Origin: Bremia lactucae | Taxonomy: Eukaryota > Oomycota > Peronosporomycetes > Peronosporales > Peronosporaceae | Reading direction: 5' to 3' | Assembly (NCBI RefSeq): GCF_004359215.1 | Contig: NC_090616.1 | Coordinates: 1,854,469 to 1,918,468 of the forward strand | Length of the DNA: 64,000 nucleotides | Part shown: positions 51,490 through 62,664 of the stretch, piece by piece | Layout: each line of letters begins with the position of its first letter | Position numbering within the stretch: the first letter of the stretch is position 1 | Program-made: the position numbers and the translations under genes | Notes under the pieces: model-generated | The model's database searches: none | Seen by the model: only the letters and a program-made list of their open reading frames with translations | What the model was told of the DNA's origin: nothing

Positions 51490-52000
51490 AAGGCGTTTGC
51501 ATCCTAGAGACAGCTCGATCGTGTACCATCGCCTTTGCGGTTCAGTACACAAAACGGGCGATGTAAATTAGTAGAAATTCATTACTACCCACATTAGCCC
51601 CTCCGTACTTTGGTAGGTTTACCTTAGAAAGTAGGACTAGATCATTAGCTCTTAATTAAAAAAGGTTGCTCTTCTATTTTATCACCATTTCGTTCCACTG
51701 CATCAGCGATGGACTGCTTCTCCATCCAGCAGGAAATATCTGCTGGATCGTTTTTGTTATTTTTTAAAGTGTGCCCGGTGCACACTGCGGAAATACTATT
51801 CTCCTCTTTAGTGAAAGTATTATTGCTCTTACTAATATTATTGTTTTATGCTAAGAATTTCAGCATCGTTATCAAAGTCAGCAATACCCTAATCGCTGAT
51901 ACTGATTTTTTCCTCTCGAATGTTAATTGAAACAACAATGGTGACCTTCACATTGATTGTTGATTTGATGCTTGATGAGCGAGAGCTAGATGTTTTCTGC
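50689..52000 (-). pseudogene. Chromodomain and integrase C-terminus of C2, heavily decayed
   Basis: On the minus strand: remnants of INDLVLL/VNLPK-type sequence near 51640-51590, a GPY/F remnant near 51530, and the chromodomain tail FLKQYDETRPLDQKV near 50890. The sense frame is much more damaged than the antisense frame in 51058-51489. Confidence 0.55.
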
Positions 52001-52210
52001 TCTAGCGAATCCCTCCCTCCTTGAATAAGAACTAATCGCAATTAATGTGGGCGTACTTGGATGGCGTTAGCCACTTACAAAAAGAGCGTATGCTTTGTTG
52101 ATGCTTGCACTGAATTGTTATGGCAAATTCTGCCATAGGCAATAACTTGCTCCCTTCATAAAAGAGTGGACGTATCCGCAAATTATCTATTAGACGATAA
52201 GATTTGCACG

Positions 52211-53309
52211 TTATGTCTGACCAAATATTTCAGGATGGTCAGAAGATGACATTTTGAATTGTATTTCGAGAGTTTTGAACACAGATTGCCAAGACTTCGC
52301 CGTGAACCGGGAATCTCGATCCGAAACGAGCTCACGGGACCACCCATGGCATCGAAATATCATGTCAATAAAGACACGAGCACAGCTTTTGGCTGTGATC
52401 GAATCCGGAACTGCTGCAACATGTACCATCTTGCTGAAACGATCAACAAACAAAAATACCATTATTCGTGTGATCGTCATCCATTGATACGGACTGCCAA
52501 GACTCTACCGGGACAGGAAGTGGATGTACCGGAGCACGGGGAGAAGCACTAGGCTTCACCCGTTGGCAAACTTCGCAAGCACGCATGTACTTGCGGACAA
52601 ATTCACACTGGGCGAGGCCAGTATAAATCGCGGCTTACCGTGAGAAAATTCTTCTTACATCTACGATGCCTCCTAATTTTTCATCGTGACACTCACACAT
52701 GATGCGTAATCGCAAAATATTATGGGTGGGGATGGCGACACGACGTGTGTCGCCAGCAATAACTGCGCAATGCAGTAAACCATTGCGTGTTGTGTATCGA
52801 TCTGTGGGAGATCGATACAATTTCGACAATCCTTTAGTGCTTGTTGTGATGAATTTTAAGTTGATTCGTTATACTCTTAAAACCTTCTTAATAGGCTTTT
52901 CTTCCGTCGTCAAGTAATGTTGACGACGGAACACTTATTGTTGCAACAGTGGCCTTATGTTACCTGTTGATTAGCGCCGCCGTTTGTATTCCGCGAGGAA
53001 GTCTAGCTCTCATGCGGAGAAAGACAACCGTCTCGTTATACTTTGCGAGAGGTGTGGACTGTTTACGGTCGTGCTAAGACAAACAATGAACGGTCTATCT
53101 CTTAAGAGATAGACCTTAAACTTAGCCAATGCATACTTCATGGCAAGGAGTTTCTTGTTATACGCTGATGAATTGCTTTCAGCTGATTGAGCTGACGCGA
53201 CTGATAGAAGACGACGCGCTCTGTCATATTGCAGTAACGCACAGCTGATTGCAAAATCACTGGCGTCACAGACCACACGAAATGATGTGTCTTGGTCCAC
53301 AATCGCCAA
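52211..53309 (-). pseudogene. Integrase core, zinc domain and RNase H of C2
   Basis: Core 52480-52211: VFLFVDRFSKMVHVAAVPDS, LVSDRDSRF (second Asp), SSDHPEIFGQT (the Glu of DGQTE is lost). Zinc region 52829-52635 with SPTDRYTTRNGLLHC. RNase H 53309-53010 with RVVCDASDFAISCALLQYD and SSAYNKKLLAMKYALAKFKV. Confidence 0.7.
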
Positions 53310-53399
53310 GATTGGCGATTGCCTCCAGCTTTTCTTGATACTCTCAAAGGAACGCTGACAACCACTGTGGTATTACTGAACACTCCCATAGCATTCCAC

Positions 53400-54300
53400 T
53401 TGGTGTGCTAACTGCGGTGGGTGGTACATCCTGTTCACGCACAAGGATATGATAATACATCCATCAGATCCATTGACGAAAATATGATACTCTTTGACAT
53501 ACCATCAATAATTACGTCTTTTCGTAGTGTCGGCGTTTGAGCCGGTTACGTTGCTGCATTCAATTTATTGAACGCATGCACAATCCACCACTCTCCTGTT
53601 GCCTCACGCACACAGAAGGTAAGAGAGCTGTTCGGGGAGGTAAATTCCCGTTGTATTTATTTATTGAACGCATGCACAATTCGCCACTCTCCCTTTGCCT
53701 TACGCACACAGAAGGCCGGATAGATATGTGGGGAGAGTAAACCCCATAGATGGCTTGCAGCTACGCGATCGGTAAGAAATTTATCGGTCGCTAATACTTA
53801 ACCACGAGGCAATGGGCATTGCTTCATAACACAGAAGTTCGAACCTGGTATCAGATCGATTTCTTGCCGAGTGCCTCTATCCCTAGTCAACTCGGACGGA
53901 TTCAGGAAATACATCCTTGAAATCGATCAAATCCTTCTATTAACGATTTATCTTTAAAAACTCACAGGATTGGGACGTAAAACGCTCAATCTGAGTCTTC
54001 TTATCGATGACAATTTCTTCATCGTGAGCTGCTGCAAACCCGTTCGTTCTAAGGAAATACTATTGCGGACCGAATATTGGCCACGTACTTGTCATCTGTG
54101 ACAAGTACACAGATCTGCTTGACTTTGCCACAACGCAGATCGCGCAAGAACTATTTCGGTTCTAGCGTTGGCAATTGAGTTATCTTGGAAGTTAACTTTG
54201 AAAGCGCTATCAGATCAAGTGCATAAGCGCCTACACTTGATTCGCTTTTAACCAAGTCGCTTAACGTTTCGTTTTCTTCGTGTTATTTTTCTTACGGATT
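53400..54300 (-). pseudogene. RT start and linker of C2, with duplications
   Basis: Only the RT N-terminal region and FSSMDLMDV-like DNA near 53460 survive; the palm with YFDD is deleted. The linker near 54240-54140 (YALDLIALSKLTSKITQLP-type DNA) is recognisable. A 96-bp tandem duplication lies at 53565-53756. Confidence 0.55.
53565..53756. repeat. 96-bp tandem duplication in RT of C2
   Basis: TTATTGAACGCATGCACAAT at 53565 recurs at 53661, followed in both by CCACTCTCC and ACGCACACAGAAGG. The second copy keeps more of the downstream RT sequence. Confidence 0.8.
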
Positions 54301-54406
54301 GCTGTGGGCGTATTATCTGAAGTAATTCGGGACTTAAACCTTATTTTTAGTAGTCTTCCCGACTAGCTCCAGCGAGATCCTCTGCTGTCAACTCTTCAGT
54401 CGATTA

Positions 54407-54575
54407 AGGATTTGCACAATGTCTCATATAAACAGACGATATATTCTTCCTTGGATGCTGCTCTCTAGGCGAGGAAATCGACTGGAGAGTTGATTTAGGA
54501 TTTGCACAATGTCTCATATAAACAGACGATATATTCTTCCTCGGATGCTGCTCTCTAGGCGAGCACCCTTGTCCC
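54407..54575. repeat. 90-bp tandem duplication in C2
   Basis: AGGATTTGCACAATGTCTCA at 54407 recurs at 54497 with TTCTTCC-T/C-TGGATGCTGCTCTCTAGGCGAG in both. It lies in the linker region; the copies are almost identical, so the duplication is recent relative to the decay of the element. Confidence 0.85.
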
Positions 54576-54967
54576 GGCCAAACCGACTTATTCTAGTGTT
54601 GGACCTTTGGCGCTACCTGTTCTTGTGCGCAGCCGCCGAAACCTAACTCCAAAGTGTGATGTGTGGTATTACTGAAGTCTTGTGCAGTCGTACGAACGAC
54701 CGTACCACAACTCAGACCATCGCACTCATTCGTAGCACATCCGCAAGCTAGTGATGGCTCTATACGCTCATCTCATGATTCTCTGATGACCAAGAGACAG
54801 GCACCATAACGGATCGATGCTGCCAATCTATGCATTGCTCGTATTTTCGAACGATGGTATTCCCAAAACGACAGAAAACTTGTCAAACAAATCCAGTACA
54901 GTAAAATCGTCATCTTACTTTTTACCTTGTAGCGTGTACTATATTCCAACATCTCATTTTCTTACAG

Positions 54968-55550
54968 CTAAAGAGATGCGCCTGTTGCAAGGCGCACTGT
55001 CATCCTCGTAAGAGGTAAAGCGCGCTCAACTAGCTTGAGCCTACGATCCTCTAGCGACTGGCGTCGAATGAAACTAGTCGACGCCTCGCAATCAACAAGA
55101 GACTTAAGTGACAATATTTTAGCCACTACAATTCTCAAGGTGAGGAGATTAACCTCGTCACCTGGGGCAGTTACACACAGTGCTTGTGTATAGGGAGGAG
55201 CAACTTTCGTCAAAAGAGCTGCAAACATTTTTGACGTTGCTGTTTAAGAAGGGCGCTTCAAACCTACTGACCCGACCATTTCTTTACGATCCGCCTTGTC
55301 GCTGCGTTTTCGCAACAGCGTCGGGTCCGCGTCCTCCACTATATTTAGGAAAAAGGCGAACGTTTCGCTCAGTGGTTCTAGGCACTGGGCGTGGGGCACA
55401 TTTTATTGAAGATGCTACGCAACATGTACAAGAATGCGGGCGAAGGGTGTTGCTGGTCGCTAATCGTTCCTCAATATACCTCCCTTTTATTATTAGTATT
55501 ACAAGACTGCGGATTAATTCAAATCCTTGAGATTTACATAAAACAAGCAT
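54968..55550 (-). pseudogene. Aspartic protease and Gag end of C2
   Basis: Protease on the minus strand: LVDCEASTSFIRRQSLEDRR (D-C-E-A motif, about 55100-55045) and MTVRLATGASL. Gag C-terminus upstream: RPHSCTCCVASSIKCAPRPV near 55430-55375, where the zinc knuckle Cys residues partly survive. Confidence 0.65.
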
Positions 55551-55560
55551 TCTGTCTAGC

Positions 55561-55704
55561 TTAAAGGCCGCGTTCCTTAGGTTTCAGTTGACAAGACTAG
55601 CTTTTGTCGATTACTGGCTTAATAAGGCTTAAGAGGTGTGATCACGTGAAACTTAGCGAACTTAATGAATGTACACTAAACAACGCAAACTGTCTGCTTA
55701 TACA
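55561..55704. other. Short unassigned stretch left of B2
   Basis: No match to element parts in the window and no coding frame. It is the left flank of the B2 insertion and may be host sequence continuous with 63160 onwards. Confidence 0.4.
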
Positions 55705-55709
55705 TTGTG
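55705..55709 (+). repeat. Target-site duplication of B2, left copy
   Basis: TTGTG directly before the left LTR; the same five bases follow the right LTR at 63155-63159. Confidence 0.75.
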
Positions 55710-56187
55710 CGTAGCGGAGCTACCTCGCTCTTTAAGTTAGAGGAAGATTTTCAGACTCAGAGAGTCACTTAGTTGTATTGAACTAATGGTTTATACAACT
55801 CAGGGAGTCGTACAAGCTACTAAAGCTAAACGAATCCTAGTTCAACGGATCTAGAGGTTCGTAGAACCAAGTGGCAACAAGTGCTTAAGATGATATGCCT
55901 TAGAAAGGTTCTCTATCTCTTACATATCACAAGCCTTAGAAAGGCACTTAACGCTTTAAGATCAAAAGAGGAACTGCACTTAATTGATTATCAAAAATCT
56001 GAAAACCTTACCCTAGCTAATTTAATATAGATTTTGGCCGCCAGAATTATATGGCGGCGACCACATTTGTTACCCATAATAAATGGGATTTAAGTAACTA
56101 ACTATTTTGAATTAGATACAAGGGTATTTTACCGTAAAGCAAATGTACCACAACAACGATTCTCCAACCGATGTGTGCCCCAATACC
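55710..56187 (-). repeat. LTR-B (3' LTR of B2)
   Basis: Starts CGTAGCGGAGCTACC (first base changed) and ends GTGCCCCAATAC. It contains the stem-loop CCGCCAGA/TGGCGGCG near 56038-56058. On the minus strand it is preceded by ATAGGGGGGGG, the polypurine tract. Confidence 0.85.
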
Positions 56188-56342
56188 CCCCCCTATCAGA
56201 CTGTTGACACCGAGTGACAACATTCGCTTCATTTCCTCTTTGAGGTTGGAATATAAACAGCTAACCGTTCGGTTGTGTTTTTCTTTCCTTTGTCACAAGA
56301 CAATCAAGCGTGAGCCACAGACTCTTAGCACCTTTCTCGACG

Positions 56343-56837
56343 ATGACGGAATGGTGGGCTTTGGAAGTCACTCACTCTCCAACAGAGGAGGAGGAGAAAG
56401 AGCGTCGTTCTCTCACGCGTTCTCTTCCAGATGAACGTCGGCGGGCCCCGAATACGTTCCTAGAACCTGGTGCCGCTGATGTCTTAACTGCATTAAGCAG
56501 GACACGGGACCCTGAGTCCAACATCATTACGAATCCGCTCGATAAAGAGCAAGAGCGGATAATCCTTATACAAGAAAGAAAGAGCTTGTCGCGAGCTGCC
56601 GAGCTAGCGAGAGCTAATGATCATAGTGAATATATATTCACTCTGCTTAATGCGGACGAGAGTCTCAAAGAGATAGCGGGTCATAGCTTCGCCGTCTGGA
56701 TCTCCGGTGACCCGGCAAGGACGCTGGAGGAGATTGCTACCCGCGACGCTCTTCATGAGCAGTACCTTACGCCAAACGTGATGACACGAAGCCAGTATCT
56801 GACGCGCTACGTGATCAAGCTCGTGGGGCTTCGGTGA
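56343..56837 (+). CDS. Antisense ORF of B2 (164 codons, intact)
   Basis: Open plus-strand frame opposite the non-Pol 3' end of B2, ATG 156 bp from the 3' LTR. It is acidic and helical: TEWWALEVTHSPTEEEEKER, a charged linker, DVLTALSRTRDPESN, QERIILIQERKSLSRAAELA, FTLLNADESLKEIAGHSFAV, LEEIATRDALHEQYL. It does not overlap recognisable Pol, so it is not a shadow of a sense frame. No known family; no visible similarity to the A/C antisense protein except location and charge pattern. An upstream GTG at 56310 is in frame, but ATG is preferred. It probably continues in the frame 56841-57226 after a shift. Confidence 0.55.
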   Translation: MTEWWALEVTHSPTEEEEKERRSLTRSLPDERRRAPNTFLEPGAADVLTALSRTRDPESNIITNPLDKEQERIILIQERKSLSRAAELARANDHSEYIFTLLNADESLKEIAGHSFAVWISGDPARTLEEIATRDALHEQYLTPNVMTRSQYLTRYVIKLVGLR

Positions 56838-56840
56838 CCT

Positions 56841-57226
56841 CTATGAACGAAACAAGGGGTGAAAACGAAGTCTCATTTGAGAACTGGGTCAACCGGGCCC
56901 GCCGACTTCGTAATATCTGAAATACCAAAGAGTCTGCGGATAGAGATGATGTTCGTTTGGAACGGAAGCTTCGCTTCGATTTCGCTTAGCCTAAGGCCAA
57001 AGGCCAGTTACGTTCGGCATTTATGCCACAAAACGAAGAAAGGCCTAGCCGATATTTCAGTGCTTCGGTTGACCGTACAACCATGGATCGAAGCCGCACT
57101 GAGGCTATAGATCCACCTAATCCCACGTTTAATGGTGGGAAGCGTCGTTTGACGCGAGTTGACCCTGAGCTTGGCGCTCAAAAACGTCAACGGCGTACGG
57201 GCAATCTTGCCGAAGAGATACCATGA
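56841..57226 (+). pseudogene. Continuation of the B2 antisense ORF, two internal stops
   Basis: Frame starting MNETRGENEVSFENWVNRAR, stops near 56920 and 56990, then FMPQNEERPSRYFSASVDRT, NPTFNGGKRRLTRVDPELG and AQKRQRRTGNLAEEIP before TGA at 57224. The basic C-terminus (GKRRL, KRQRR) could be a nuclear localisation signal. Its end overlaps the chromodomain on the opposite strand (57129-57320). Confidence 0.5.
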
Positions 57227-57320
57227 ACTCCCAAGAGTTTTCAGAAGAGGGGTACCCTAGCCACTTCTCCAAATACTGGTATTGACCCTCACGACGACGT
57301 CGCTTTAAAAGTTTCTCCAC
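57129..57320 (-). pseudogene. Chromodomain of B2
   Basis: Minus-strand frame: VEKLLKRRRREGQYQYLEKW, LGYPSSENSWE, FMVSLRQDCPYAVDVFE. It has the aromatic/acidic pattern of a chromodomain, separated by a frameshift from the integrase frame at 57348-58481. Confidence 0.75.
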
Positions 57321-57347
57321 ACGAAACTGAAGGTCCTCCCCCCCGCA

Positions 57348-58481
57348 TCAAGTAGCGCGGGAGGGGCCCGAAATTTCGGCGGAAGCATTTGATGCTCTAC
57401 AGCACGAGGTGCAACTTCTTCGTGAGGTACCGTCTTTCAACGCTGGAGCGTCAGCAGCCTTGTTTAGAGGGCCAGCTGGATATCCTGGTGAGGATGCAGC
57501 AATCTGCGGCACGACCGCCTGTCTCGGCGCAAGCGCCTTCAAGTCCATGTGGGAAGGGTCCCGTAATGGCTTAAGCAAGCCAACGTAGAACACTGGGTGT
57601 GTACGCAGCTTGCTAGGAAGGTTTAGCGTATACGCTAGGCCCTTCTTGGCCACGACCGTAAATGGTCCAATAAAGCGCGGGCGCAATTTGGTCTTGAACG
57701 ACCGCGGAAACCAAGTTGGTAGGTAAATTTTTATGTTTAGTAAAACTCGATCTCCGACCATATAAGAATTAATACAGTTTCTACCTTTGGCATCTGCTTG
57801 TTCTGTTTGTTTGTCTTGGTTATCAGCCATCATATCCCTTCCATGTCTTAAGACACTAAATCGCGTCGCGAGAAATTCGCTTACTTGTTTCTGGACGGTA
57901 AGAAGGCTGATATCAGCAAGCCTAACGGCTAATTCTCCCCCACCAAGCCCTGAACTACGCAGTAGTATCGTTAATGGAACGCGTGGGTGGGTAAGACCGT
58001 TAAAATAGAACGGAGTATAGGCTATAAAGGCATGCACAGCATTATTTGACGCAAACTTCACCACTGGGAGCATTGCGCCCCAGCGCTTTGGTGTCTGAGC
58101 ACACACGCTGCGTAAAACGTCTTCAATGACGCGATTGACATGTTCAGTTTGACCATCGGTCTGCGGACGGTCCGCAGTGGACATATCCAATCTGGTGCCA
58201 AGCACTCGAAAAATTGATTTCCAGATTTTACCCGCGAAACGGGGGTCCCGATCAGAGACAATTGCCACTGGCAAACCATGCTGTCGAAACACGCGAGCAA
58301 TTAACAGCTTCGCTGTACCTTCACCATCAATGGAATCTGATACGGCCGCTAAGTGAGCCATTTTGCTCAGTCGGTCAACAAAGACCACTATGCCGGAGTT
58401 ACCGGCTGAATCTTTTGGTAGACCAAAAACAAAATCTATACTAATAGACTCCCAGCAACCTATGGGGACGGGAAGGCTCAC
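57348..58481 (-). CDS. Integrase of B2, open core and C-terminus (377 codons)
   Basis: The best-preserved integrase in the window. Catalytic core with ISIDFVFGLPKDSAGNSG (first Asp), VSDRDPRFAGKIW (second Asp) and DRPQTDGQTEHVNRVIEDVL (third acidic residue) at about residues 17-155; FYFNGLTHPRVPL; GPY/F module RFIGPFTVVAKKGLAYTLNL and HPVFYVGLLKPLRD near residues 285-325; polar tail. It inserts element cDNA into chromosomes. The first Met is an internal residue of Pol; the zinc domain is upstream in another frame. The frame is open, but without functional RT the copy cannot move by itself. Confidence 0.85.
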   Translation of the reverse strand: MSLPVPIGCWESISIDFVFGLPKDSAGNSGIVVFVDRLSKMAHLAAVSDSIDGEGTAKLLIARVFRQHGLPVAIVSDRDPRFAGKIWKSIFRVLGTRLDMSTADRPQTDGQTEHVNRVIEDVLRSVCAQTPKRWGAMLPVVKFASNNAVHAFIAYTPFYFNGLTHPRVPLTILLRSSGLGGGELAVRLADISLLTVQKQVSEFLATRFSVLRHGRDMMADNQDKQTEQADAKGRNCINSYMVGDRVLLNIKIYLPTWFPRSFKTKLRPRFIGPFTVVAKKGLAYTLNLPSKLRTHPVFYVGLLKPLRDPSHMDLKALAPRQAVVPQIAASSPGYPAGPLNKAADAPALKDGTSRRSCTSCCRASNASAEISGPSRAT

Positions 58482-58783
58482 CAGTGGCGCAGCAGCATGC
58501 GTCGAGGGCTTAACCCGTTGGCAAGTTTCGCATATGCGAACATAAGTGCTGACCCGTTTATAAAGTTTAAGTCACCAATAAATCTGGCTTACCGAGCCGT
58601 AGGTCTTTTTTCTACCGAGATGACCACCAAGGACAGTATCGTGTGCCTGAAAGAGGATTCAGTACTTCAGACCCTCATCATGAGGAACAACGACACGCGG
58701 AGGGTCGGCATGTCTGTGCAATATAGCAACAGGTCGTTATCGATAGAAAATCGATGTAACCTTGCACGCAAACGTGCCGGCAA

Positions 58784-59263
58784 TTAAATACCTAAATCAG
58801 AGTTCTTTAAAGCTCGCAGCAGAGCTACACACTGTTTATTCTTGGCGTAAGCTGAACAGATTAGTTCAGGAACAGGCGACAAGATAGTCATTAAATGCGA
58901 AAGCTCAGAATCCGGCCTACGTGATAACGTATCGGCCGAAGCATTCTGCTTGCCGGGCTTATACTTCACCACGTGAAGTAAAGCTATCGAGCCATTCTCT
59001 GTGAGAGATGGGGCGACTTAATCGCCGTGCGTAATGACGCGTGATCTGTATATATCACAAACGGGCTTAGAGCCGAGCAGATGAACTCTGAATTTGACAA
59101 GAGCATACTTAATAGCAAGTAACTCTTTGTCATGAACTGGGCAGTTCATTTCCGCAGCTTTAAGCTGTCTAGACTCGAACTTAATAACACGCTCATGCCC
59201 GTCAACATCTGTTTGTAACAGAGCACTGCCAATGGAAAAATTCTGATGCGTCACAGGTGACAT
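58784..59263 (-). pseudogene. RNase H and zinc-binding region of B2
   Basis: 59263-59018: GSALLQTDVDGHERVIKFES, NCPVHDKELLAIKYALVKFR (RNase H). 58972-58784: KYKPGKQNASADTLSRRPD. Small deletions relative to B1 remove the HTSL part; the frame is broken near 59018. Confidence 0.75.
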
Positions 59264-60332
59264 TGAAAGGCCAATTTGGATTTGGCAGTGCCAGGATTGG
59301 GGTATGGATAATACTATCCTTAACGGCTTGAAAAGAATTATGTTCTGTGCTAGCCAGGCACCATTCTGTATCCTTTTTAAGGAGATTAGATAATAGCCTA
59401 GCCATATCAGCGTAATTTTCGCTATATTTGTGAAAATAATTGGCGAGACCCAACCACTTACGCAAATCCTCTTGGTTTGTAGGAACCGGTCAATCTACTA
59501 TGGCTTTTACCTTAGCGGGATCCGATCTGAGGCCTCGCTTTCCAATGAAGCGTCCTTAAAAAGGAATTTAGTCTGCGCCAACAATGCATTGGCATGAATT
59601 TATTTGTGCGCATACACTCGAGCACTGCTCGCAAATGGTCTAAATGGTTTTCCATATCCGACCGACCCTACTCCGCACGACTTTGGACAAAAATGTTATC
59701 GCAAATAAGTCTGTGCAAAACCTTGATGAGGACGAAACAGTTGCGTCACTAAACGATTAGATGTTGCCGGGGCGTTGGAATGCCCTTGTGGCATAACCAG
59801 CCACCCCACAATATGCCACTTGGGGTGCTAACCGCTGTAAGCGGGATATCGCTAGCTCACATGAGCAATTGGTAGTATTTATCGACTAAGTTCAATGCAC
59901 TTTACATTGTACATTCCATCATATGGTTCTGAAGAACATCTTTTCTAGAAACAGGGGTTTGTCGCGGTATAGTGACAACATTAAGCGAATTATAAGCATG
60001 TACAATGCGCCATTTACCATTTGGCTTTTTGACACAAAAGTCGGTGTCAAATGAGGAGATTTGCTCTCTCGCACCATTCCAGCCTCGTGCTTAGCACGGA
60101 AGAAATCGTCAATGACGCCGCACTGCTCCCTTGGTATCGGTCATTGTCTTGTGACACAGTATTTGGCTCCCGGAACCAAGTCAATTTCATGACTAACACC
60201 TCTATCCGGAGGTAAAACAGATGGTGGATTATTACATACCACATCTTGAAATTTACAAGGAATAAAAGGGATCCGTACGATCTTTAAGGATCGATGACCC
60301 ATTTCGCGCACTAAGTGCCGCTTTTGTGTCAT
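59202..60332 (-). pseudogene. Reverse transcriptase of B2, inactive
   Basis: N-terminus GVSHEIDLVPGAKYCVTRQ (60197-60141), thumb/connection LGLANYFHKYSENYADMARL (59465-59202). In the catalytic region (about 59715-59690) the YFDD codons are destroyed by an inserted base and a substitution, giving a stop; B1 keeps YFDD at the same place. Confidence 0.75.
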
Positions 60333-60416
60333 CCAGGACAGCTTCGTCTAGAAGTGACGATGAGTTTAACTCAATTGTTGGTCGAATCACCACCATTTCA
60401 GATAAGTCGCCAGCCT

Positions 60417-60992
60417 TTAAGGCTCGGCCGCACTCATCAGTAGAATTTCGTCTAGCTTTAAAAGAGCATGTAACGAGGGGATTGCCGCAAGGCTAATAAC
60501 TTCTCCCTCAATGTTACCGGTTACACGATTTACAAGCGTATGTAATTGCTCACTCGTATCATTTTGTGAGGATATACACGCTTCGTGTCCATCCTGTCTT
60601 GGAGTGGAGACAATACGCCTCCTACAGGCCGGGACATTCTCGTCCCCGGATTTTCCAACCTGTGTTGGTTCTATACAAGACATGGTGTCTAATATGATAT
60701 CCGACAAGGAGTTAGGTAATTCAACTTCTTTATCTAGCGAGCACTTACATGTCACTTCACGTTTATTAGAAGGGTTTGACCTAAAATGCCTTGGCAAACC
60801 GCCAATAGTGTCACTATTGACACTCAGTATGGTGCCACCTCGGCCAACCACACTAGGTGGACTTAGACGTGCCACTTCACGTATCTCAGGGATATTGCAC
60901 CCTTGATGATTCGGCATTAGGCCAACAATGCTCTCAGCATTCAATAAATCATTATCAACGAGTGTCACTCTATGGAGCACGTGCCGTTTCAC
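60417..60992 (-). pseudogene. Protease-RT linker of B2 (open 191 codons)
   Basis: Contains one copy of the unit repeated three times in B1 (ARLSPPSVVGRGGTILSVNS), then REVTCKCSLDKEVELPN, IVSTPRQDGHEACISSQND and LHTLVNRVTGNIEGE. No known domain; polar, acidic. The open frame is longer than in B1. Confidence 0.6.
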
Positions 60993-61079
60993 TTCTTTCT
61001 GCTGAGTCGGGCTCAGAATTTATGTTTTATTATCAAAGTTTATTAACTCAGACATTCCAATGTCAAAAACACTGACAGA

Positions 61080-61490
61080 CTCATTTAATGATCCGCGCTA
61101 ATAGCACTTTTATTGCCTTGCAAAGGTGAGTTAACACCAAAGCTTTGCTAGGAACATTGCGCGTGGCGCCTAAGCTCTAAGACCTCCAATCGATACATTG
61201 CTCATGGTGTTCTAGCCGGGCCATACCAAAGATGAGATCATATCTCGAATTCAAATCAAGGACGAGACAGCGTTCCAGACTGTCAAAGTCCAGAAAATTT
61301 ATACCTAAGTTCAATGGAACTTTGGGAACAGTAACACGAGTCCCAGTCGCTAAGCGAACAGTAATTGTATCATCTTTATGCGCATAAGCCTTTCAACGTA
61401 TTGTTGACTTCTTTAAAGGGAATGGCGTCGAGCATAATTGCAAGACGCTCCTGAGTCAATTATAATAGATCACATCTTATCAAAGCCCTT
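61080..61490 (-). pseudogene. Aspartic protease of B2
   Basis: On the minus strand the segment around 61480-61430 encodes IIDSGASCNYARRHSL-type sequence, and 61320-61210 the LGINFLDFDSLERCLVLDL / YDLIFGMARLEHHE part, homologous to 24719-25110. It is split by frameshifts. The motif is canonical D-S-G-A. Confidence 0.65.
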
Positions 61491-61765
61491 TACAGTCGCT
61501 TGAGCGACTAGCGAGCCAGGCTTGTACTCTCGCCCCGTGCCATTGAGCACCGAGCTAATTGAGGCTAGGTTCTGTTTATTCTCACCTCCTAGAGGTTCAA
61601 CAGGACCTAGGTTTCCCCAGAAGGGCGTCGACATTTTCCTGCACCGTACTAGATCTCTGGTCTAGGTCGGAGTTGGAGCTCTTTCAAGCTTTACCCGAAT
61701 TTCGTAGGGGGTAGGCCGGACGAAAATGTTTCGTGCTTCCCCACATTTAACATATACAGATGGTC

Positions 61766-62640
61766 TTATGCTGCCTCTTCTCCTTCCTCAAAGAGGCTTA
61801 AATTTATGGGTTCCACTCTATTAGACAGAACCCATGTGCTCGAAGAGCTTGTTCGGTAAATAGGCGTTCTCACACGAGCAGACTTAAAGTCGAACTTGGC
61901 GCGTAGCGCTATGGCAACTGCCTCTTCAAAAGTAGCAGGATGAGATCGAAATAATTCCGTCCGTGTAACGCCCTCATTGAGATCCCTCATAAAGATGGTT
62001 ACTACAATTGCTTCTTGCACCGGGTCTTGGTGTATAGATGCAATGAGAGTTCTTAATTCCTTGACAAAGTCCCCTAGGTTCTTTTACCCTTTTGAGTCGC
62101 TAGGAGCCGTGCTCGCATGCGAAAAGCCTGATCAGGCGGTACAAATGTGCTGGACATTTGCTGTTTCAGCGAATACCGTGAGGAAAAAGCGTTGTTTATG
62201 GACGTGCTGCACGATAGTGCCCCCTCCATGGCTCTACCTCCAAGTTTGGAAATGGCCATAGCCACCTTTTGCCGTTCTGTTAAGAACAAGGCGGAATCAA
62301 TGGACATTTCCATCTGCTTAATCCAAAAAGGGAGATTTTCTACCTCTTTTCCCTCAAATGTCTTCGCATTTACTTAGAGGGCGAGCCCTCGGCTCTGAGT
62401 CAGACACAGAGATATATCGGGTTGGCATCGATGCCACTAAATGGTCCTGTACCTGACCGATCAGGGAGGCTTCGTACGCATGAAGGACCCAAGCCTTGCA
62501 TGCAGGACCTCTGGTCCCTGGGAGATAATAAATCTCACGTGTTCAAGCCCAAACAAGGTTTTGAGCTTATCAAAAGCGGCGCGTTGCGCTTCTGACAATT
62601 CTGGAACCTCTTCCGTTCTCGTGAGGATTTAGATTCGCAA
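61766..62640 (-). pseudogene. Gag of B2, three frames
   Basis: Minus strand: N-terminal part near 62630-62380 (VPELSEAQRAAFDKLKTLFG-type, degraded), 62313-62074 with ERQKVAMAISKLGGRAMEGA and TFVPPDQAFRMRARLLATQK, 62020-61766 with FMRDLNEGVTRTELFRSHPA and FEEAVAIALRAKFDFKSARV. This is the capsid region of Gypsy Gag, whose FL.GL / R.L..A pattern is typical. Confidence 0.7.
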
Positions 62641-62664
62641 AGACTCAGGCGTAGATTGACCACA

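Larger units (their letters stand above)
49279..55560 (-). mobile_element. Ty3/Gypsy element C2 (minus strand), 5' LTR lost
   Basis: 3' LTR-C at the left, then (minus strand, right to left) gag end, protease, linker, RT, RNase H, integrase, C-terminus, chromodomain. The right end fades at about 55560, in gag. Every sense domain is frameshifted. It contains 90-bp and 96-bp tandem duplications. It carries the best C-type antisense gene. Confidence 0.8.

Noticed and set aside
56171..56434. Overlapping plus-strand frame beginning in the B2 LTR
   Set aside because: Runs out of frame with the longer antisense ORF starting at 56343 and contains a glycine/serine-rich end typical of a shadow frame.
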